From Trigonopsis variabilis (Eukaryota; Ascomycota; Trigonopsidomycetes; Trigonopsidales; Trigonopsidaceae), in NCBI GenBank assembly GCA_003707065.3, contig PPXM03000003.1, positions 806,001 through 870,000 of the forward strand: a stretch of 64,000 nucleotides of DNA. Reading direction: 5' to 3'. Below, piece after piece: positions 20,473 through 31,564 of the stretch. The number at the start of each line of letters is the position of its first letter. Within the stretch, counting starts at the first letter, position 1. The notes under the pieces were generated by a model, which was not told the origin of the DNA, did no database searches, and worked only from the letters and a program-made list of their open reading frames with translations. Made by a program: the position numbers and the translations under genes.

Positions 20473-22068
20473 CTACTCTGTGTATTCTCCCTCGACCTCT
20501 AGGAAGAGGGTGACATCAGGGCAAGATGCAGAGTAGGACTCTCTGATTGAGTCAAGGGCATTATCGAGCTCCTCCACGCTCAAGTCACGAGCAAAAGTAG
20601 AGTCATACTCATCCACAACCAAATCTAGAGCATCCAGTTGTTTGCAGAGCGCTTTTTTGTCATTGGATTGGTAAAGGAGTTGGGACAGTGACTCGCCAGC
20701 GACCACCGGACCTTGGAAACCATGACGAAGAAGTTGACGGCGGGCATTCAGGACCAGGTCCGCCAACTGTTCTGCTGTTTTGGCGGCTGGTGACCCAAGG
20801 ATATCGTGTCCAATAACGACGCGATCAATGAAGTCCCACCCTACCGAATCGGGGCCAAAAGACGAATCACCCCAACTAACAAGAAGATCCATCTGACGTT
20901 GGAATTCAGCCAAAGAGGCAGATAATCCAGCCCCAGGAGAGACTGAGAAGATGAATTTCAACTTGGGACTAGGGCGCATGGGAGAGAGGGGAGCTTGAAG
21001 CCAACTTTGGAGCTGGGACCATTTTGAGGAGTGTCCCTTATGCATGATCGCTTTGAGGTCCTTCAACAAAGCGGGGCATTCATCCAGAGAGTAGAAGCGG
21101 ACAGATGAATAGTCCATGAGCTCAATATTATAGAGGTCCTGAGAAAGTTCTTGACGGGACTTGCAGCGACCATCAGAATCGAAAGGAATATAAGTCAGGG
21201 CTCTTTGATTTCGAGTCACCAATGGCTTCTCATTGGCCACTTGATGCTGATGAGCTTTGGGCTCAACCAAATTCTCAAAGGCGTCAGCGGCCAAATCCAC
21301 GGCTCGTTTATAGAGAGGAGTAGCTGATGCAGACGTACCAGGCCATTCAGTAGAGAAGGCAGTTTCTCCAGGGAAGTACCAAACAGTAACGATCTGAGAA
21401 GTTGTAGGCTCAGCAATGACTTCAACTTGAGCTGAAGGAGTAAGATATCCGGTCACGGAATCAATTGGCTGGATGCTAGTATTATTAACTGCAGCAGCAG
21501 TTGTGTTGTTTGCAGCCAGACTGAGGGCCGCGCTGTAGGTGGCATTCAAGGAACTAAGGCCACTGCTGTCGTCACTTCCATTGCCATCTTGACCCGAAGA
21601 ACCAGTCGAATCGCTGGGATCGGTGGCAAGCGAAGAATCAGTCAATGTGGGAGTAGCGACGAATTTGGCGTTTCCAGACAAAGTCAGGCCGTTGATGGAC
21701 CAGTTACCGTACGAGCTGGTATTCTTAGCAGGACCTAGATAGATAGTGACAGGTTGGACGACTGTGGTAGTCACGATGTCATCAACCGAACCGGTATCAG
21801 AGTCTCCTTGGTCAATTAGTCGAATATTAGGAGTAACGGTCTTGTAAGTAATCTCGGTCTTATAGATCGTCGTTTCTCCAGTGGTCTCGCCATCCACATA
21901 ATGCTCGATGTTGCCAACAACTTCCGGTACCTCGATGACCGTAGGAGAGGGTTGGTTTTCATAGTATAAAGTCATGGTTTGTCTGACAGTAGAGTAAATA
22001 GTAGTCGTTGAGTCATTTAAAAATTGACCTGCCGCCAATGGCACCAAAAGATAAGCAAGACCAATCAT
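20473..22068 (-). CDS. Secreted GH17-like (Scw4/Scw10-type) wall protein, probably catalytically altered
   Basis: A 531-residue frame with a signal peptide (about residues 1-16). A Thr/Ser-rich, N-glycosylation-rich region (to about 290) contains many 'TIY' and 'TVV' segments. It is followed by a domain resembling the glucan-hydrolase family 17 barrel of Scw4/Scw10: 'YIPFDSDGRCKSRQELSQD' matches the start of Scw-type domains. The acid/base motif, usually 'VSIGNE' in this family, reads 'VVIGHD' (417-422). The final strand 'VTLFLEVEGEY' lies where 'ETGWP' is normally found, and the protein ends seven residues after that Glu, shorter than usual. It is therefore probably a divergent or non-catalytic relative. 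No GPI-anchor signal is evident. The distance to the chitin synthase pair suggests a wall-related neighbourhood, but that is inference. Confidence 0.6.
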   Translation of the reverse strand: MIGLAYLLVPLAAGQFLNDSTTTIYSTVRQTMTLYYENQPSPTVIEVPEVVGNIEHYVDGETTGETTIYKTEITYKTVTPNIRLIDQGDSDTGSVDDIVTTTVVQPVTIYLGPAKNTSSYGNWSINGLTLSGNAKFVATPTLTDSSLATDPSDSTGSSGQDGNGSDDSSGLSSLNATYSAALSLAANNTTAAAVNNTSIQPIDSVTGYLTPSAQVEVIAEPTTSQIVTVWYFPGETAFSTEWPGTSASATPLYKRAVDLAADAFENLVEPKAHQHQVANEKPLVTRNQRALTYIPFDSDGRCKSRQELSQDLYNIELMDYSSVRFYSLDECPALLKDLKAIMHKGHSSKWSQLQSWLQAPLSPMRPSPKLKFIFSVSPGAGLSASLAEFQRQMDLLVSWGDSSFGPDSVGWDFIDRVVIGHDILGSPAAKTAEQLADLVLNARRQLLRHGFQGPVVAGESLSQLLYQSNDKKALCKQLDALDLVVDEYDSTFARDLSVEELDNALDSIRESYSASCPDVTLFLEVEGEYTE

Positions 22069-22837
22069 GATTTCAAAATAGGACTGATATTAATGGATCA
22101 GTTTATTATCTATTAAAAGATCGACAGGTAGTAAGATCAAAAGGAAAGACTTTAGTTAAAGGGTTTGATTAAGCTGAAAGAACGTAAAAAGGAATGAAGG
22201 CAGGACCAGCAGTAGACCAAAGGTGAAAAAAGAGGGGGATAGCCCTCAGTCAAGGGATGATCGTTTATAAACTAGCTAGACCCCCTTGCTCTTTTTTGGT
22301 ACCTGGCCAGTTGTCTTCACCTTTATGACCCTTTCTGGTTTTTTCTCTCCACGCGTCAGGCCCATCGCTACCGGTTTTCGTCTCTTAGGCTCTTGACAGG
22401 GACGTTAGTCCTGGTCGCGATCTGAATGACGTCGGGCCAGACCTTCACCGACTTGCCGCTATAAACAAACCAGCACTACTATTTTTTTTGGTTCCAACTG
22501 ACTCTCAGCTTTCACCAAATCAAGTCTAGCCTCGTCTATGTTTGGATCAGATCTTTGAAACAAGACGAACTGCTGTATCCTGGTCTATTGTTGTCACAGT
22601 CACAAGAATGCTAAAGTTTGGATTCACCAGAGGCTAGACCCAATTCCTGTTAGGCACGACTTACTTCGACGTTAGTCCAGGTACAACTACACCGTATAAT
22701 CAAGTTCCACAGGTAAATTATAAATCATACAATCTCTTTGATCAAAAACGCGTTTAGCCTTTAATTATTTCCTTTGTTCAATGACCACTCCAATATTCCC
22801 TTTGAGTTATAGACACCACATTTCTTCTGTCACCGCG
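22069..22837. promoter_or_regulatory. Upstream region of the GH17-like gene
   Basis: About 770 bp upstream of the GH17-like gene and downstream of the WD40 gene, both on the minus strand. A TTTATAAAC element near 22265 could serve as a TATA box about 200 bp before the start codon. No extra gene is visible. Confidence 0.4.
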
Positions 22838-25105
22838 TCAGACTTTTAGAATTGGACCCCAATCGAACTGTTTCCAGCTCATGAGTCCACCCCAAATCGC
22901 GTCTCCATTGGCAACCCAGACCTTTCCTTTATCGTCAAACGTAGCACCATACACATCTCCCCAAAACTCGAGAACTTGATGACATTGACTAAGTTCTCGA
23001 CCTTTGAGTACGCGCTGCGAGTCTATCACGTGAAGGTAATCACAACTTTCGCCTCCAAAGAGATACTTGCCTTGGTGATCCCAGCCGCAAGTTCGAAAGG
23101 CTCCCAGGCGACTGCAGACTTTTTGGATAGGCTCCTCCGGTTGACGAAGATCATATATTCGCAGCTGTCGATCCTGGTTACCGACACATACAGTATAGTC
23201 ATCATTAGGCCGCCAAGCTGCCGAGTAAGAGAAATGGGCTCCGACAGGCTTTCCTTTCCACCGGTCTCCCAGCGAAGCTGTTATCCTTCCCTGTCGCAAA
23301 TCGACCAGCGCCCCCGGTGCCAAAAAATCTCCTCCGATTAAATATACTTCACTCGTCTGATCTTTGGATGCTATGCAATTGATCGAGCCAATCCCCGAAA
23401 ACACTTTCTCTGACTCCCGCTCAAAAGCCACTCGTCTCAGCGATCCGTCATTGCATCCAAAAATCAGGCTTTCGTCCATAATACCAATTCCGTTGATTGA
23501 GACTGGCTCTCCGATAGATTCTGTGCAAGACTCAGCCAGACCTCCTACACAGTACTCCCCTGTTTTCGTTCCCACACAGAAAAGATCCTTGCCAGTAGCC
23601 AGGGCGTTGATACCAATCAAATCACCATATGGGAGCGGAACCACTTTGGATCCTTGAAAGGGATCAAAACTCCACACTTCTGAATGGAGGTACCAGATCA
23701 ACTTTCCATCCATGAATGATAGTTGATTCCTTAATTGAAAATGGGAATTGGTGAATGTCTCCGCGGTATAAAGTGAGTCAAACGAGTAATAAAGAGCACG
23801 CGAGAGAGTGGGTGGGTCCCATACTCCTGGGATCAAGTGCCTTGCAGAGCAGCTTGATTCTCCGATTCTTGAGGCTAAATGCCAAGGTTGGAAAAGTGCT
23901 CGACGGGCTAGCCGTGCAACGATCTCCATGTCTTGAGGGTAATATGGGCATCTAAACTCATCACAGTATCTTTCTATCGCATCAAGCACCGCATCACATA
24001 ATTCTCGGATCGTCTCAACGCTCGATGGATCTTCTAATTCGTCCAGCTCGTCATTCCATTCTAAAATAAGACCTTTCCAGTCAATCATACGACTGACAGC
24101 CCCCGCGTTAATACTCTCCCATTGGATCCCTTGAATATCCTTCCAAGGTCCCACCCCTCTGGTGATCCCAGTGCTCATAACTCTATCGCTCCTAGGATGG
24201 ATACTGTGTCCAATCATTATGTTGTTCGCTGATCTGTCTGGACGTGGTGGAACGCCAATTATTGATGCGTAACTTTCACACCGTTCTATAGGTGCTGAGG
24301 GAGGCATGTCCGTAGTGTATCCGTCAAGCGCAAGAGCACGAAGCAAATGTAATAAACACGTATTCTCCGTTCTAGAATGGCCGGTATAGCATGGCCCGTA
24401 CATCTGAATCGTCTTAATCGTACTTTCGTATCCCGATCGCTCCATACTCTCAATGTTGCTGGGAAGATGATCAATATGGTCGAACCGCACCAAACCCAAA
24501 GGTATCAGATTAACGAGCCTGTATAAAAGGCCATCAATTTTGTCGCCTAACGCAGATTTGGTCATCGCTTTACACGACAGAGCTAATTGAGGTATTGCTG
24601 TCCTCATGCACCCTGGTGAAGCGTAAAAATGACTATCTCCATTTAAGATCTCGCCCTTGGCATCGTCTTTCCAAGGCCTCAATCCATAATACTCAATGTC
24701 CTCCTCAATTTGTCGCTCCAGAACTTCATCATTTAATGTCAAGGAGTCATCAGTATTACAGTCGACAACTGGTACAACAGGACGATCATTATGAGCACCA
24801 AGACGAAATAACGCGTATCTTGAGCAAAATATAGGCCCCGCACAGTCGACAAACTCAGGAGCCAGCGGTGGAGGGACTGGCGGTCGTCGACCGGAACCAG
24901 CCGAATACAAAGCTAAAAACTTCAAATATCGGAGCTCCAGGTCCCAAAGACCACTTCCAAACACTTGTGTCGGAGGAGTCTTCACCGTTTTTGATTTCCG
25001 ACGCTTCGACTTTGCCAGCGGTGACGGTGATGACGTCTCGCACCGATCCGCGGTAGCACCGATGGAGAACCGAGCAGACATCGATGCTAGAAGTTCTTTA
25101 AGCAA
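22838..25105 (-). CDS. WD40 beta-propeller protein, C2A9.03-like C-terminus
   Basis: A 755-residue frame. The N-terminal about 500 residues have no domain I recognise; they include a basic stretch (about 30-45) and a Pro-rich patch ('RRPPVPPPLAPEF'). The C-terminal about 250 residues carry WD-type blades: 'YSAAWRPNDDYTVCVGNQDRQ' contains the start of the clearest one, followed by 'LRIYDLRQPEEPI' and then 'FRTCGWDHQGKYLFGGESCD', 'YLHVIDSQ' and 'EFWGDVYGATFDDKGKVWVA'. The last three resemble the end of fungal WD proteins related to S. pombe C2A9.03 ('DYVHVYD ... DFFGEISG'). Function of that family is not established to my knowledge. Frame and codon use look normal for the window. Confidence 0.6.
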   Translation of the reverse strand: MLKELLASMSARFSIGATADRCETSSPSPLAKSKRRKSKTVKTPPTQVFGSGLWDLELRYLKFLALYSAGSGRRPPVPPPLAPEFVDCAGPIFCSRYALFRLGAHNDRPVVPVVDCNTDDSLTLNDEVLERQIEEDIEYYGLRPWKDDAKGEILNGDSHFYASPGCMRTAIPQLALSCKAMTKSALGDKIDGLLYRLVNLIPLGLVRFDHIDHLPSNIESMERSGYESTIKTIQMYGPCYTGHSRTENTCLLHLLRALALDGYTTDMPPSAPIERCESYASIIGVPPRPDRSANNIMIGHSIHPRSDRVMSTGITRGVGPWKDIQGIQWESINAGAVSRMIDWKGLILEWNDELDELEDPSSVETIRELCDAVLDAIERYCDEFRCPYYPQDMEIVARLARRALFQPWHLASRIGESSCSARHLIPGVWDPPTLSRALYYSFDSLYTAETFTNSHFQLRNQLSFMDGKLIWYLHSEVWSFDPFQGSKVVPLPYGDLIGINALATGKDLFCVGTKTGEYCVGGLAESCTESIGEPVSINGIGIMDESLIFGCNDGSLRRVAFERESEKVFSGIGSINCIASKDQTSEVYLIGGDFLAPGALVDLRQGRITASLGDRWKGKPVGAHFSYSAAWRPNDDYTVCVGNQDRQLRIYDLRQPEEPIQKVCSRLGAFRTCGWDHQGKYLFGGESCDYLHVIDSQRVLKGRELSQCHQVLEFWGDVYGATFDDKGKVWVANGDAIWGGLMSWKQFDWGPILKV

Positions 25106-25637
25106 ATATTGACCTTATAAAAGAAGGCACGAGCCAAAAATGGCAGGCCTTCGCGAGGCTTTCAGGTTAGGTGTAGCTACAAGATCCACGAAGAGAGATG
25201 AGCGTTACAGTGCTGCGCGGTGCGTAACAACGTGAACGAATGTGATGGGTCTGCGTTATCGGGATATAGTACCTCTGATCTAGTGTCTTTATTCTTTATC
25301 CTTGAAATATTACTGTGAGGCATATAGAGTTTCTACTGGATTGCCGTCATAGTATGAGTATGAGTCTATTTTTTTCCCTCCGAGGATGACTCCATTCATT
25401 ATTAGTTTATAAAGCCTTCAAGTCAGCAGCATTCTTTATTGATGCAACCCCATGGTCCAGTAACGCATTCTGAGAGAAAACTAGGCAGGGAATCTTTTCC
25501 TTGCCTTATGGATATTTCGAAGATACTATCGATCTTACAGAGTTTGAAACTACTTGCAATTAGCGCGATTAGACATTTACAATCAAGTCGAGGATCTATG
25601 GCAAAGCCCAAGCTCCTAATGCCTAAAATGGCTCTAT
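25106..25637. other. Intergenic region, phosphate carrier 3' end to WD40 gene 5' end
   Basis: About 530 bp, minus-strand genes on both sides. I see no coding or RNA gene. Confidence 0.4.
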
Positions 25638-26705
25638 CTACTTCTTGGTAGCACCGGTAGTGGGAAGACCGATGGCGGCCTTGAAGGAGTCGTAGAGAAG
25701 CCATTGAAGACCAGTCAAGGTACCGATCATAACGATACGGACGGGGAGACCATTCCAGAGACCCATGAAGCCGATGCGCTTGTAGATTCGGGAAACGGCA
25801 GTTCCAATAGATTCGCCCTCGACACGCTCGGAGTTGACCTTGGAGACCATGACATCGGCAGGATGAGAGACAGCAGCGCAGAAAATACCAGCAATGTAAC
25901 CACCCAGGAAGGAGACACCGGTCTGGGCAATAGTGGAGTACTCTTCCTTCTTCTTGGGAAGGACCTTGTAGATAGCCTGGACGACATTTTCAAAAGTAGC
26001 AAACTTAACCATAGTATAAGGAACTTGACGGAACCAAAGGGGAGCCAATCCGACGTAGAAAGCACCGAAACCACCGTGGGCAGAGATCTTTCTCCATCCG
26101 TCAACAACACCAGTAGCAAAAGGAGGAATAGTGGTTTGAGTCTTGACCTTGATGGCCTCGAACGGGCAGAGGAAAATATCAGCGATAAGTTCGGCAGAGG
26201 CGGAAGCAGCAAGATAGATACCAGTCTTGTATTTCTCGGCAGCAGCCTCACCAATGAGATCAGAGTACTTCTTCTTGAAGACCTCGTAGAAACCGTATTT
26301 ACCAGCACCTTGGAAAGAGTAACCGATAAAAGTGGCACCGAGACCAGTCCAGATACCACCGAATCCCTCAGCCTTGATGATGGATTTCCATCCTTGCAAG
26401 TTGGAGGTATAGAGGTTGGGGTCCACCTGGCGTCTGCACTTGACTAAATCAAGAGGAGTCACTGAAGCGTGGGTAGGACCGCAAGCTGGGTGTTAGTCCA
26501 TGTTCTACATTGGCAATTGAATCGATTGCAAATCTTTTTTTGCTCCCGATTTAAACTTACCCAAGATACCGCCGATGGTACAAGCGATATAATATTCCTT
26601 GGAGTAGAGGGGAATCTTCTTTTGTTCCAAGTCCTCAAGAGGGCTGTGGATGTTGAACATCTTAGAGTCCTTATAGGAAGAAGAGAGGGCCTTAATCTGA
26701 TCCAT
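25638..26705 (-). CDS. MIR1: Mitochondrial phosphate carrier
   Basis: Exon 1 (26561-26705) and exon 2 (25638-26485) are joined across a 75-nt intron, giving 330 residues. It imports inorganic phosphate into the matrix for ATP synthesis. The join restores '[20 protein letters not shown]' and then '[14 protein letters not shown]', the first carrier signature of phosphate carriers. Later repeats show '[12 protein letters not shown]' and '[14 protein letters not shown]'. The segment '[19 protein letters not shown]' is diagnostic of the phosphate carrier branch. Codon use is strongly biased to C/G-ending codons compared with its neighbours, as expected for a highly expressed gene. It is divergent from YME2 across 435 bp that contain two CCAAT boxes. 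Confidence 0.95.
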
Positions 26706-27140
26706 TATGAACAAGGGGTTGCTATTGAGGAAGGATGGTGAAAAAAGTTGCCGAACGCGGTTGCTAAGTCACGACGGAACCCAACGGAACATGCAAGTCT
26801 TTTGATTGGTCAGTGTTTTGTCCCTTGGCAACCAATTGTTCCGCCAGTCGTTCCTGATAAGGATAAGCTAAAACGAGCGAAAAGGTAACTCCGTAACTTA
26901 GCAACCCCAGGTGCGTAAGCGTCGTTACATCACCAAGTTAAACCTCGATAGCCTCGATTCCTATTGTCGTCACTGCCTCTTTCTTCTTTTGTTTTTTACA
27001 GTTTTGCCATTGATTTGTCCTTCTTCCTTTGAGTTTTCTTAATATTTGAGCAATTGAATTATTGTCTTGACGACTCCAAGCTCGCATCGCCCTTCAACTG
27101 TCAAAGATAGGATCGGGTCGAAGAGAGGCCTTCTATCAAT
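26706..27140. promoter_or_regulatory. Bidirectional promoter of MIR1 and YME2 with two CCAAT boxes
   Basis: The 435 bp between two divergent mitochondrial genes contain ATTGG at 26805-26809 (read on the minus strand as CCAATCA, a good NF-Y/HAP core) and CCAAT at 26832-26836. HAP complexes activate respiratory genes in fungi. Whether these sites work is inference. Confidence 0.5.
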
Positions 27141-29657
27141 ATGAGAGCGACAATGAGGCCTTTGCCTCTTGCCAGTAAGTTTTCCCGGCGGCTTTGGTAT
27201 CAAAATTTACCAGTAAGTCGATCGTTGATCGGGCTTAGGTCCATCAGGACATTGGGCCACCGCTATTCATCGACAACTAGCGAAGAAGTCTTATCAACGG
27301 GAGAGATAGAGACCAATTATACTCAAGGGATCATATACTTGAATAATATTTACTCTGTGGGCATTTCTTTCTTGGCATTCGTTCACCTTTTTCGTTTTCG
27401 ATGGTGGAACCGCCTTGATTCTTCGCTCACGTCCGGCTTTGTTACGAATATTATCAAGAAGATTGATGTTCCTGTGAGAATTGACACTGTTATCCCGCGA
27501 ATTCGTGATGGGGGTGTTTTCGTGAGACTTTCAGTGACTGATCCTAACAGAACGCCAGCTAGCGTTGCAGGAGAAATCGAAGAATATTTGAAGCAACATG
27601 ATGTTCGTCCTTGGTGGTCTTCGTTTTCTCGAATTAAATGCTATCCTGTCAAGGGAACTCCATGGATCGAAGATCTCAGGCGTTATCCTTCTAATCGCCT
27701 CAAAGTGGTCTTCTCTGGTGGAGAGATTCATGAAGAGGAACTCTATAAGTTATTCCGGCGGTATGGCATGCTCGCAGATATTGTTCCAGCTCCATTGGTT
27801 AAAGATCAACCTCGCTCTGCTCTCGTTCAGTTTGTGCGAACATTAGATGCTGCAACGGCCAGAAACTGTCTTCACGGGTACCAAACTTTAGGTGTGCGAA
27901 TGTTTATCTCTTTTGAGCCTAACATTCGCTCTCATCTTGTGCGTGACTACATTGTGAATCACCCGAGAATCGCTGGACCTATTATTCTCGCTCTCCTAGC
28001 GGGGTTGGCAGTCGTAATCTTTGACCCTATCCGCACCTTCTTCATGGAACAAAAGATCACCCATTCATTATCAATTGCTAATTCACGATTGGGAAAATGG
28101 CTCATTTCTATGAAAAATCAATCGCTAGATTATTTGAATATATTCCGATCAAAACGAAATGGGGCAGTCGATTGGGTGAAAAACTGGGTGGATGCTACCA
28201 CTGCAGCTAAGCAGCTGAATCAGTGGATCTCTGACGACGCGGAGACATTTATCGTGGTCCAGGGACCTAAAGGCTCAGGTAAGGATGAGCTGGTTATGAA
28301 CATTGGCCTGAAGGATAAAGCAAAGTAAGTCTATTCATGTGGATCTTGAATTTGTGCTAACCTGATCAGTATTTTACCAATCAACTGTGAAACTTTGGTC
28401 GAACAGAGGACAGATGGAGAATTTATTTCTTTCCTTGCAAGCCAACTAGGGTACTATCCTGTTTTTCCATTCTTGAACAACATAGCATCATTTATCGATA
28501 TTATTTCAACGGCCACAATAGGGCAAAAGTCGGGATTTGCAGAGAATAAGGAGAATCAGCTCAAGGATATCTTGAACCACGCCACTAAAGCTATCTCTAG
28601 GGTTGCTCTTAAACGTCACAAGGAGCGTGATACTGCTTCAGGGCAAGTCACTTCAGATGAAGGCTACCTTGAGGCGCATCCTGAAGATAAGCCTGTTATA
28701 GTTATCCAACATTTCCTTCATAAGGCTGACCAGAATGTCGCAGTGTACCAAGCTCTTTCAGATTGGGCAGGTGTTTTAATCAGTGCCAACATAGCCCATG
28801 TGATTTTTATTACTAACGATGTTGGGTATAATAAGTATCTCAGCCAGTCTCTGCCCGAACGAGTATTCAAGATCTTAACTGTTGGTGATGCTGACACGAT
28901 CCAAGCACGCAACATCGTCTTACAGCATTCCGGCTTGCTCGACATTGAAGGCGATCAAGAAAAGCCGAAACAACCTCCATTGTCTGACGATTTCATTAAG
29001 GATGTCGACGACGCGGTTCATGTCCTCGGAGGTAGGATGACTGATTTGCAGTTGCTTGCTAGACGCTTGAAGAATGGCGAGCAGCCAAGAGTAGCCAAAG
29101 AAGAACTAATTGGTCAAAACTGCACAGACATTTATAAGCTCTTTTTGTCTTCTAGAAGTTTACCTTCTGACTCGGTGACAACTAGAGATTGGTCTCCGGA
29201 GCAGGCCTGGGAGATAGTAAAGGCCCTAAGCAAGAAGGACGAGATCTGTATGAGCGATTTCATTATCGACCCTCTATTCAAAGGACAAGAAGGACTCAAA
29301 GCCATTGGCTCGCTAGAACATGCGGGTTTAATTACTCTTCTTGAACGTAACACCGGTCACACTCGCATTCGAGCTGGAAAACCAGTCTTCCGTGCCGCTT
29401 TCAGAGAATTGGTTGGGGATACACATATTGCTGCTTCCTTAGAATACCAGAGTCTTTTGTCGCGGATTAGTATCGAATCATCGAAGATACAGAAGTTCGA
29501 AGAGGAACTGAACCGACTAAGCCAAGTGCCAAAGATGACATGGGAACTGCGACAGCGATCCGAATACCTCGACAACAAAGTCCTGGCTTCTCAGCGACTT
29601 GTCGACACTTATGAGGCGCAGTTGAAAGATGTCAAGAAGATCATGGCGAGTGGTTGA
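27141..29657 (+). CDS. YME2: Mitochondrial inner membrane protein Yme2 (escape protein 2)
   Basis: Exons 27141-28324 and 28370-29657 with a 45-nt intron give 823 residues (yeast Yme2 is about 850). The Arg-rich N-terminus is a mitochondrial targeting sequence. The Yme2 region follows, with 'WNRLDSSLTSGFVTNIIKKI' and 'PWWSSFSRIKCYPVKGTPWI'. An RRM-like fold ('RLKVVFSGGEIHEEELYKLF', 'ALVQFVRTLDAATA') comes next, and then one TM segment near 'IILALLAGLAVVIF'. A Walker A loop 'GPKGSGKD' lies at about residue 375, in an AAA-like domain. The C-terminus is helical and coiled-coil-like. In yeast it helps maintain mitochondrial nucleoids and limits mtDNA escape. It shares a promoter region with the phosphate carrier. 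Confidence 0.93.
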
Positions 29658-29849
29658 TAGGACGGGAGTTAATGAATGACAAGATAAGACATACGTTTGA
29701 AAATGTAGCTACTACTATATCATCATGGCATTTACTGTATATGACCAGACAAAAATGGAAGGTTTCCAGAAATGGCATGGCCGGAAAGAAGGCAGAATCA
29801 ATGAGAAAAAGAAAAGGAAAACGTCAGTCATATTCCATATTCAAAGCAT

Positions 29850-31564
29850 TTATTGGCAACACTCATCGGATCTCGTACAACCATCAGCACAGTTCAAAAG
29901 ACAAGACGACGGCTCGCGTCGGAGAGGAGGCCCCCCATTGGAGTGGCTAGAGGTCGAAGACTCTGTAGGAGGATCTTGCGGTTTTGACTGCACTTTCGAT
30001 TCAGGCGCTGCTGCTTTCTTTGACCGGGCAAATAGAAATTCAGGTTGTATCGTCGCTGAATGGATACCATAATCGTGAAGACACGTTCTGATTGCTTTCG
30101 CCAGTCGCATAAAGTCCTCCGGAGGAGTTGATACACTAACGTGGAGGGAAGCAATGAATAAATTCTCACGTAGGATCCAAATATGGAAATCATGCACAGA
30201 TTCAACGCCAGGTAAAGACAAGATATCCCCCATAACTTGATCAAGAGGAACTTCGGATGGAACAGCTTGAAGAAGGATCTTGCTTGACTCCTTCACCAAT
30301 GGGAGTGCGGAGGAAAAGATAATGGCAGTCAAAACCAGAGAAATTAGAGGATCAAAATAAAAGCGCCACCAGTAGTCAGTGTAGTAGATGAAAAGAGCGC
30401 TAGCCATAACGCCAACGTTACCTAAAGCATCTCCCAAAACGTGTAAAAAGATTCCTTGCATATTAAGTGATCGCTTCTTTGCTTGAATCTTGGCCTGGTC
30501 ATTCATAGAGATATGATTGTGATCATCATGGTCAGCAGCGCCATTAGATTGGCCATTTGTTCGACCAGAGTTGAGTAAGGTGGTCGACTCCGTGGCATGA
30601 CTGTCATGATTAGGCGAGCCTCGAGCAGTAGAGATTCGATGGACGACGTTATGAGGTAAGACTGACTCCAAATCGGAGGGCATTTCATCGTCTTCATTAG
30701 TAAGTTCATCGTACGTTTCGTTAAACGTGGTTCCAAATTCTAGTCCAGCAGGCTCAGTCCCGTGTCCATGGCTATGGCCGTGTCCGTGGCCATGTCCGTG
30801 GCCATGCTCGTGGAATAAGAACAGACCAATGATATTAGAAAGTAGTCCGGCAGTTCCAACCCAAAATACTAACACCGGATTACTAATTTCCTGTATTTGA
30901 AACAGTCGCTGGATGGCCTCAAGGAAAATGGAAAGACATAAAGCTAATAGAAACACCCCGTTTACCAAAGCACCCAAAATTTCTGCTCTTTGCCAGCCAT
31001 AAGTATACTCTGATGTAGGTGAAGATGACTTTGTTAATCGAACGGCATAGAGGGCAACCAATAGAGAGAAGATATCATTGAGCTAAAGGTCAGTAACCCT
31101 GATATAGAAGTTCACGGTTCGCACAAAAGATGAGTTGAGTCGTGAGTATCTAACCGTATAACAGAGCTTGATAGGCGATGTTGGGCAGTATTTCTGGGCA
31201 AAAAGAGAAAGCGCGTCTCGCTTCAAACTCGCTAATGGGCCAGAAGAATAATGTTATTTCACTGACAAGTGTTGCCTGAAATACTCCAAATATCCAAATT
31301 TCCCAGTATTCTTTTCTCTTTTAAAGAATGCGCGCCCCTGAATACTATTTCCAGACTCATCTCAGGCCACCTTCTGCACGTAAATAGCGACTTACCATAT
31401 GAAAACTGTCGGCAACAAGCGCCAAAGAATGAACAGCATAACCTGAAAGTTAGAACTTTCCGACCGACGAATCCAATACCGATGATTATTTCTAGCAAAA
31501 AGAAAATTGTATCGAGAACGAGTAGAGACCCGATTCGAATTTGTCGAGAACTTTCCCCGCTCAT
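29850..31564 (-). CDS. ZRC1: Vacuolar-type zinc/H+ antiporter, CDF family (Zrc1/Cot1)
   Basis: Three exons, 31480-31564, 31396-31442 and 29850-31082, give 454 residues (yeast Zrc1 is 442). The introns are 37 nt and 313 nt; the latter is one of the two longest here. It moves zinc from cytosol into the vacuole. The short exons supply TM1 and the start of TM2, with metal-site residues 'HSLALVADSFHM'. Exon 3 continues 'LNDIFSLLVALYAVRL'. A His-rich loop 'HEHGHGHGHGHGHSHGHG' lies between TM4 and TM5, and a second loop is rich in H and D. The C-terminal cytosolic domain has 'GVESVHDFHIWILRENLF'. The start ATG is the first in frame; a GTG lies two codons upstream. Confidence 0.93.

Noticed and set aside
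25704-26447. Long plus-strand open frame of 247 residues opposite the phosphate carrier
   Set aside because: It is a mirror of the strongly codon-biased carrier gene on the minus strand and has no resemblance to a protein family.
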